DNA of 64,000 bases from Blasia pusilla (Eukaryota; Marchantiophyta; Marchantiopsida; Blasiales): NCBI GenBank assembly GCA_050084515.1, contig CM114274.1, positions 26,040,001-26,104,000 of the forward strand, read 5' to 3'. The number at the start of each line of letters is the position of its first letter. Positions within the stretch are counted from its first letter, which is position 1. Positions 58,251 through 64,000 of this stretch are shown here, one piece after another. The notes under the pieces are model-generated. The model saw only the letters and a program-made list of their open reading frames with translations. It searched no databases and was not told the DNA's origin. Both the position numbers and the translations under genes were made by a program.

Positions 58251-60842
58251 GGGGTTGTGGATTGTCAGATCTTTCGAATCCGCAACATCCGATCTAGGTC
58301 GACTAGATCGCATGAATGCAAAAGATCTTGTAGACTCGACCATTAGATCTAGGGCTTTGAGATTGGACAACCCATTCTTGCCTAGTATAGCATGCTATCT
58401 CACTGTTCGATATGGGGGTTCAAGATCGGACCATCCAATCTCAGCCCAGCCCTAATGGCGCTTCCTCCACGCTCGCCGCTCTAAACGGGGAATGAGGTGG
58501 TCGGGCTAGCCCCAACCCCCATTCATGTCTTCCCTCTCACTGAGGGCTCTTCGCACTGTCTCACATCTTTTCACCTCTCTCCTCTCCTACTCTTTGGCGA
58601 TGTCTCGATGCCCTTTCTCACGGTGTCTCCACTGTCCCATCTCTCACTATGTGCACTTTTGAGCTTGCTTGAATCGCATCAGGCTGATCTCTTGACAAGG
58701 TTTGCTTTAGGCCGTTAGGTCTTCTATTATATGACTCTCTTGCCCCTTGATAGCCATTTCCCTTCCTCCCTACTTGCGCTCTCTCTTGTGGCGCTTTGGC
58801 GGTCCCCTATCTCTCACTGCCTGCGCCTCGCAACTTTCTCAAATCGTAGCTGGCACATCTCATTACATGGCTCATTTTAGGAAGTTGGGCTCTCTCTCAT
58901 GGCTCGTGGATTAGGCCCGTAGTTTGGCTCTCTCTCATGGCATCAGGCCGCTTGTAGCTTGCTCTAACCCCCTTTGTCTTGCCGCTCCCAGTTCATTGCT
59001 GTCTTTCCACAAGCCTCTCATGGATTTTGTGTGGCATTCGTGTTGTTGGGTATGGGCGATCTGTTGAATTTGATGTTGTGGAGTGGTTGCCCTTTCGGCG
59101 CTTAGGTGAGTATATGTCTCCAAGGCGGGGAGGCGCTCTTAATGCTTGAGTGAAAATGATTTTGCAGAGTGGGGCACTCTAGATCTTTGGGAGAGTATGC
59201 GTCCATAGGGTGGGGTCAACGCTCTTGGCTGGTGGGTATGCGGATTTGGGATGGGAGTGCAATCGGTGCTTGGTTGATCTATAATGCGCTTGCATTGTAG
59301 CCTATTGTGGGGGTGGGGGTTGCTCTTAGTAGACTATGTGGGCTCGTGGGCTCTATCAAAGTTGTTGAGAGAGTGGGCAATTCTCTCCACAGGCAACTAT
59401 TTCATAGTATAGATAGGAAAGGTCATACACAAACAGATGGTGAGAAGATATCTCAAGCTTTCTAGGATTCAACCTTACAATTTAACTTTGAAGGCAACAC
59501 ACACTTGCATTGATCTTCTTCTTTTTTAAGCTAGCGTGGGACGCATTGTCTCTTGTCTACTCCTACTTGAACTTATAGTAGATTCTTCTTGAATATACTC
59601 CTTACCTTAAACCTCCATATCTTCAAGGCTTCTCATTGGCTCTGGAATGTACTCTTATGAGCTAACACTATGGAGTCTTTTGCTTAGCTGAGCACCCTCA
59701 TTCGAAGGACATTTTGATTTAGACCTAACGTGATACTCAAAAAATTGGATACGTTTCTTCAATCCACAATCCAACTCAGTTAAGGGATGGCTATGTGGTG
59801 TAGAGGAGGGAAGAGAATCCTTCTTAGCATCTCAAAAATTTGGCTCGCTATCATAACACTTGGTCCCCCATTTTGGGTTGATCGTGCTTGTGACTTTCAG
59901 ACTCGAGTTCAACCTTATCAAATTGTTTTGTGAAATCAGAGACCATGATGGTGTTTCTAAAGGTGTAGTATCCCTAGGCTTAACTCCACAATGTTTTTTA
60001 GAGTTGGACGAGTGAGCTTGTCTTTTCAGTACACTATTTCCCTTGGTTTGTGTCGAATTCATAGCTACATGTCTTTGAGTCATACCTCATCTTTATTTTG
60101 CTCTGTATAATGAGGAAAGTTGTCAATAGTCTTTTATTTAATTACCATATGGTGTATAACTCTTGCGGGCTTCTAGATTCAGAACCAATACATGAGAGTT
60201 GCAAGAATGTAGACATTAAGGAAAGTTGCGGTAGATTAGAACTTACGATGCGATGAATCTTCAATCTCCTTCAATGTACTCCTGGCAACACGTGTAAAGC
60301 TCAGTGAGCAGATTGGTTGTGTAATCGTGCTCCTAGTTAAATTAAGTCGAATAGGTAAGTAAGTAAGGAAATATAGAACATAAAGAATTTGATAGGAGAT
60401 TCTTTAGCACTATGTAAAAATTTCAAACTCTAATCAAAAGACAGAAATCAAAGCCTCTTATTCTCTTGTAATGTAAACACACTTGGAAATTGCATCAATC
60501 TTAACATTGTTTGGATGCAAAAACATATTGAAAACCAAAAGATCTTTAAATACTTGCACGTAGGGACCCCCGAAGTGACATTAAAACCCTGAATTAAAAT
60601 TAGATTAAGCGTGATTAGGACCCTAATCGTCATTCATGTCGATAACGGTTAAAATGATTACTTAATGGTTATGGTAAAACCGACTATTCCTCGTACAACA
60701 ACCGTATAGGCATATAATCAGAAATTAAAAATTCTGTTAATAAAGGGTGAATCTTACAATGACACATGTAGTGCAATGGGCTTATGTTTCGAGACACATG
60801 TCAAGCAAGAACGCTTGCCCATAACCCCACCCTAGAAGTCTA
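58251..60842. other. Mixed non-coding DNA with degenerate repeats
   Basis: 58255-58460 has GATC-rich palindromic strings (for example GATCTAGGTCGACTAGATC). 58700-59400 has loosely repeated CTCTCTCATGGC and GGGTGGGG..GCTCTT strings like those at 37.8 kb. No gene is recognised. Confidence 0.4.
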
Positions 60843-62755
60843 CTAGTAAGGTGACCGTGCGATGCATGGGAAATTAAAAATTGTTTGAGGAGATTTTGCT
60901 AGTGCCCGTGAAGGGAATAATGATATTATATACAAATTCAAAATTTGTTCTGCTTGTAGCATGTGAAACATTTTCTCACTGCCCAGTTGACACATGTCAA
61001 GCAAAGAGGTGTTTGCAAATAAAGAAGGCACTCTCCCATAATAATATAGATATGGTGCTTGTACGATGCAAGGGAAATAAAAAAGTGTTTGAAGTGCTAG
61101 TGTATAGTCTGTGAAGGGAAGGGATTAATAATGCTGCGCATAAATTCAAAAAAAAATTGTCCCCTGTAACATGTGAAATATTTTCTTGCTGCCCAGTTGC
61201 CATGTGTCAAGCAGAGAAGTGTTTGCAAATCAAAAAGACACTCTCTCATAATAATATAGATATATTATTATAGACTAGTAAGGTGCCCGCGCGATGCACG
61301 GGAAATTAAAAATTGTTTGAGGAGCTTTTGCTAGTGCCAGTGAAGAGAATAATGATGTTATACACAAATTCAAAATGTGTTCTGCTTGTAGTATGTGAAA
61401 CATTTTCTCGCTTTCCAGTTGTCACGTGTCAAGCAAAGAGATGTTTGCAAATAAGAAGGCATTCTCCCATGATAATATAGATAAGGTGTCCGTGCCATGC
61501 AAGGGAAATAAAAAAGTGTTTGAAGAGCTAGTGTATTGCCTGTGAAGGGAAGGGATAATAATGCTGCACATAAATTTTAAAAAAATAAGTTTTCCCGTAA
61601 CATGTGAAATATTTTTTTGCTGCCTAGTTGCCACGTGTCAAGCAGAGAGGTGTTTGCAAATCAAAAAGGCACTCTCTCATAATAATATAGATATAGTATT
61701 ATAGACTCGTAAGGTGCCCGCGCGAAACATGGGAAATTAAAATTGTTTGAGGAGCATTCGCTAGTGCCCGTGAAGGGAATAATGATGTTATACATAAATT
61801 CAAATTTTTTTATGCTTTATGTGAAACATTTTCTTGCTACCCAGTTGCTACGTGTCAAGCAAAGAGGTGTTTGCAAATAAAGAAGGCATTTTCCCATAAT
61901 AATATAGATAAGGTACCCGTTTAAAGTGTTTGAAGAGCTAGTGTATAGTCCGTGAAGGGAAGGGATTAATAATGCTGCACATAAATTCAAAAAAACATTG
62001 TTGCCCGTAACCTCTGAAATATTTTCTCGCTGCCCAGTTGCCACATGTCAAGCAGAGAAGTGTTTGCAAATCAAAAAGGCACTCTCTCATAATAATATAG
62101 ATATATTATTATAGACTAGTAAGGTGCCCACGCGATGCACAGGAAATTAAAATTGTTTGAGGAGCATTCGCTACTGCCCATGAAGGGAATAATGATGTTA
62201 TACACAAATTCAAAATATGTTCTGCTTGTAGCATGTGAAACATTTTCTCCCTACCCAGTTGCCACGTGTCAAGCACAGAGATGTTTGCAAATAAAGAAGG
62301 CATTCTCTCATAATAATATAAATAAGGTGCCCGTGCAATGCAAGGGAAATAAAAAGAGTGTTTGAAGAGCTAGTTTATAGTTCGTGAAGGGAAGGGATTA
62401 ATAATGCTGCACATAAATTCAAAAAAACATTTTTTTGACCTTAACATGTGAAATATTTTCTTGCTGCCTAGTTGCCATGTGTCAAGCATAGAGGTGTTTG
62501 CAAATCAAAAAGGCACTCTCTCATAATAATATAGATATATTATTTCGGACTAGTAAGGAGCCCACGCGATACACGGGAAATCAAAATTGTTTGAGGAGCA
62601 TTCGCTAGTGCCGTGAAGGGAATGATGATGTTATATACAAATACAATTTTTCTTTCTGCTTGTAGCATGTGAAACATTTTTCGCTGCCCAGTTGCCACGT
62701 GTCAAGCAGAGAAGTGTTTGCAAATCAAGAAAGCACTCTCTCATAATAAAATAGA
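60843..62755 (-). mobile_element. Tandem array of short non-autonomous Helitrons
   Basis: Nine monomers of about 200-210 bp lie head to tail, all read on the minus strand. Type A monomers (60843-61050, 61275-61481, 61706-61908, 62116-62321, 62550-62755) have 5' TCTATATTATTATG and a 3' hairpin (CCCGTGCATCGCGCGGGC type) followed by ACCTTACTAG. Type B monomers (61051-61260, 61482-61691, 61909-62101, 62322-62535) have a similar 5' end and hairpin, but their 3' end runs as ACCTTA straight into the TCTATA of the next A monomer without CTAG. A 14-bp linker (TCTATAATAATATA) separates each B-A pair. CTAG positions recur every 410-434 bp. No protein is encoded. Confidence 0.85.
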
Positions 62756-63069
62756 TTATAGAGGTGTGTAGAACACATGGATAGGTTAGATGGAGAGAGA
62801 AAAGATTGGAGAGAACTTGCAAGGGCCGTAAATATTAATAGGAGAGGTTCTTACTAACTTCCATATGATCTCATTGCGTGGTGATGAATATTTTGCATAG
62901 AGATAAAATAAACAATGTGCCACCCCTTAGGGGACGGGGAGAAAGCAACTATCAACATGTGTGAAGAACAACTCAATAAGTTAAATGGAGAGGGAAAGAG
63001 GAAAAATAGATTCTAAAATCAGAATTAAAAGAACGAGTCGAGAAAAAGGGAAGAGAAAAATAATTTTCA

Positions 63070-63205
63070 TCTATGTTATTATGGGAGAGTGCCTTCTTGA
63101 GTTGCAAATACCTCTATGTTTGACACGCGACAACTTGACAGGAAGAAAGTGTTTCACATGCTACGGGCAATAAGAAAAACATTTGAATTTGTATGTAGCA
63201 TCATA
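63070..63205 (+). mobile_element. 5' fragment of a short Helitron
   Basis: Plus strand starts TCTATGTTATTATGGGAG and follows the A/B monomer through GAGTGCCTTCTTGA, TTGACACGCGACAACTTG and GTGTTTCACATGCTAC to about GTATGTAGCATCAT. It then breaks off before the 3' hairpin. The orientation is opposite to the array. Confidence 0.75.
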
Positions 63206-63242
63206 AGTTGGCAGGAACTCTCAGTCGCGCGATAACCTTCCA

Positions 63243-63374
63243 TATTTAGGCCACGATTGAAGCTCTCTATGTCATCTAGCTCCATAAGGATACCCGTTTT
63301 TCACTCCGTATCTAGGCCATGATTGAGGCTCTCTAGGTCACCTAGATCCATAAGGATACCCATTTTTCACACAC
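63243..63374. repeat. 66-bp tandem duplication
   Basis: Two direct copies start at 63243 and 63309 (TATTTAGGCCACGATTGA and TATCTAGGCCATGATTGA) and share CATAAGGATACCC and TTTTTCAC. Confidence 0.9.
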
Positions 63375-63528
63375 GGGGAAACACATAAAAAATTTTATAC
63401 AAATTTTAACAAACATATACATGTATATAACACGTGGATAGGTTAGATTTTTGTTTTTTTAAAATAAAAAAGAACTTGAAAGGCTCGTTCGTCGCCGCCA
63501 TATCCGAAAATCTGATTCCGAAGTCATT

Positions 63529-63993
63529 ATGGCGGCAGCGCGGTTCGTTAAATTTAGGCTGTTTCGTGTCTGTTTCCACCAACTGAACTGGAATTTCTTT
63601 CTTTCTTTCTCCAGGACCCGAAATCATAGCATGACGGGAAAAAGAGAAGAGAGCTCCAGGAAGTACGAAGTACACGACAAGCTAGATCAAGTGTTCTTGT
63701 ATTCATCAGGACTCACGAGAGCGGCGGATGCTTGGCTTGTCACTCCGAGTCCAGCGGAGGGCGAAGCAAAGCGAAATCGCCGTGTTTCCGACGTTTCACA
63801 GAGTGCGCCGAGAGAGGAGCCACAGCCCGAGCGGCAGCAGAACGCAACACGTTCAGGTTCGTCACATCGCTGCATCGAGTCCTTCGAATGGGAAATCGGA
63901 CGGTCCGCACTGAGGAGCGTCGAAGTCCCCTCCCGACTGTCAAGAGAATCGAGAGAAACGGAGCCTCTCGTACCAAACGACTCTGGCTGTTAG
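63529..63993 (+). CDS. Possible first exon of an unrecognised gene at the window edge
   Basis: A 154-codon open stretch starts at MAAARFVKFRLFRVC in a GC-rich block that begins about 63480. The product is Arg/Ser/Glu-rich with no recognisable domain. The block resembles the GC-rich gene starts elsewhere in the window, so a gene may begin here and run off the right edge. It may equally be a chance frame in CpG-rich DNA. The start is simply the first ATG. Confidence 0.25.
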   Translation: MAAARFVKFRLFRVCFHQLNWNFFLSFSRTRNHSMTGKREESSRKYEVHDKLDQVFLYSSGLTRAADAWLVTPSPAEGEAKRNRRVSDVSQSAPREEPQPERQQNATRSGSSHRCIESFEWEIGRSALRSVEVPSRLSRESRETEPLVPNDSGC

Positions 63994-64000
63994 TGCAGAA

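Noticed and set aside
60843-62755. CRISPR-like array
   Set aside because: Repeat units are 200 bp with transposon ends, in a plant genome. There is no short repeat-spacer structure and no cas genes.

Overview
The window is nuclear DNA of a plant. Two multi-exon genes support this. One is a nucleotide-sugar transporter of the UDP-rhamnose/UDP-galactose (URGT) type, on the plus strand at 7776-9796. The other is a plant-type cyclic-nucleotide-gated channel (CNGC), on the minus strand at 20114-24659. Both have short GT-AG introns of about 100-620 bp, and they sit in a moderately GC-rich block at roughly 6.5-27 kb. The rest is AT-rich and full of transposon debris. The retrotransposon types seen (a non-LTR element with a C-terminal restriction-like endonuclease, and a gag/retropepsin remnant carrying LLDLGAQPLML) make me lean towards a non-flowering land plant such as a bryophyte, lycophyte or fern. 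That is an inference and the lineage is not settled by the sequence.

Layout. 1-1.08 kb: AT-rich DNA with a nested foldback. 1.08-5.29 kb: non-LTR element copy A (minus). 5.3-5.65 kb: a recent 178-bp tandem duplication. 6.5-7.8 kb: GC-rich upstream region of the transporter. 7.78-9.8 kb: URGT-like gene. 9.8-16.4 kb: no recognisable gene, but a solo short Helitron (12.85-13.07 kb), microsatellites and minisatellites. 16.4-19.6 kb: unrecognised exon-like stretches on the plus strand. 20.1-24.7 kb: CNGC gene with a duplicated, splice-dead exon and one GC-AG intron. 27.2-29.6 kb: two degenerate tandem-repeat fields. 32.6-33.7 kb and 49.1-50.2 kb: inverted copies of a roughly 1-kb non-coding repeat. 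34.7-36.85 kb: copy B of the non-LTR element with its reverse transcriptase and nuclease deleted. 37.1-38.5 kb: GC-rich island. 38.8-40.95 kb: broken hAT transposase. 42.4-47.03 kb: copy C of the non-LTR element (plus), the longest. 48.0-49.13 kb: decayed Helitron helicase end. 50.4-53.64 kb: gag/protease remnant. 54.94-55.96 kb: decayed Helitron N-terminal region. 57.8-58.25 kb: purine tract. 60.84-62.76 kb: tandem array of short non-autonomous Helitrons. 63.07-63.2 kb: 5' Helitron fragment. 63.5-64 kb: a GC-rich stretch that may start another gene.

The two cellular genes are unrelated. The transporter would load nucleotide sugars into the Golgi for cell-wall and glycan synthesis, and the channel would be a Ca2+/cation channel regulated by cyclic nucleotides or calmodulin. 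The mobile DNA tells the main story. Helitron material appears in every form: helicase remnant, Rep-side remnant, solo short elements, fragments, and an array of alternating A/B monomers in about 430-bp dimers whose internal junctions look like missed terminators. The non-LTR family appears in three copies that show full-length, 5'-truncated and internally deleted states.
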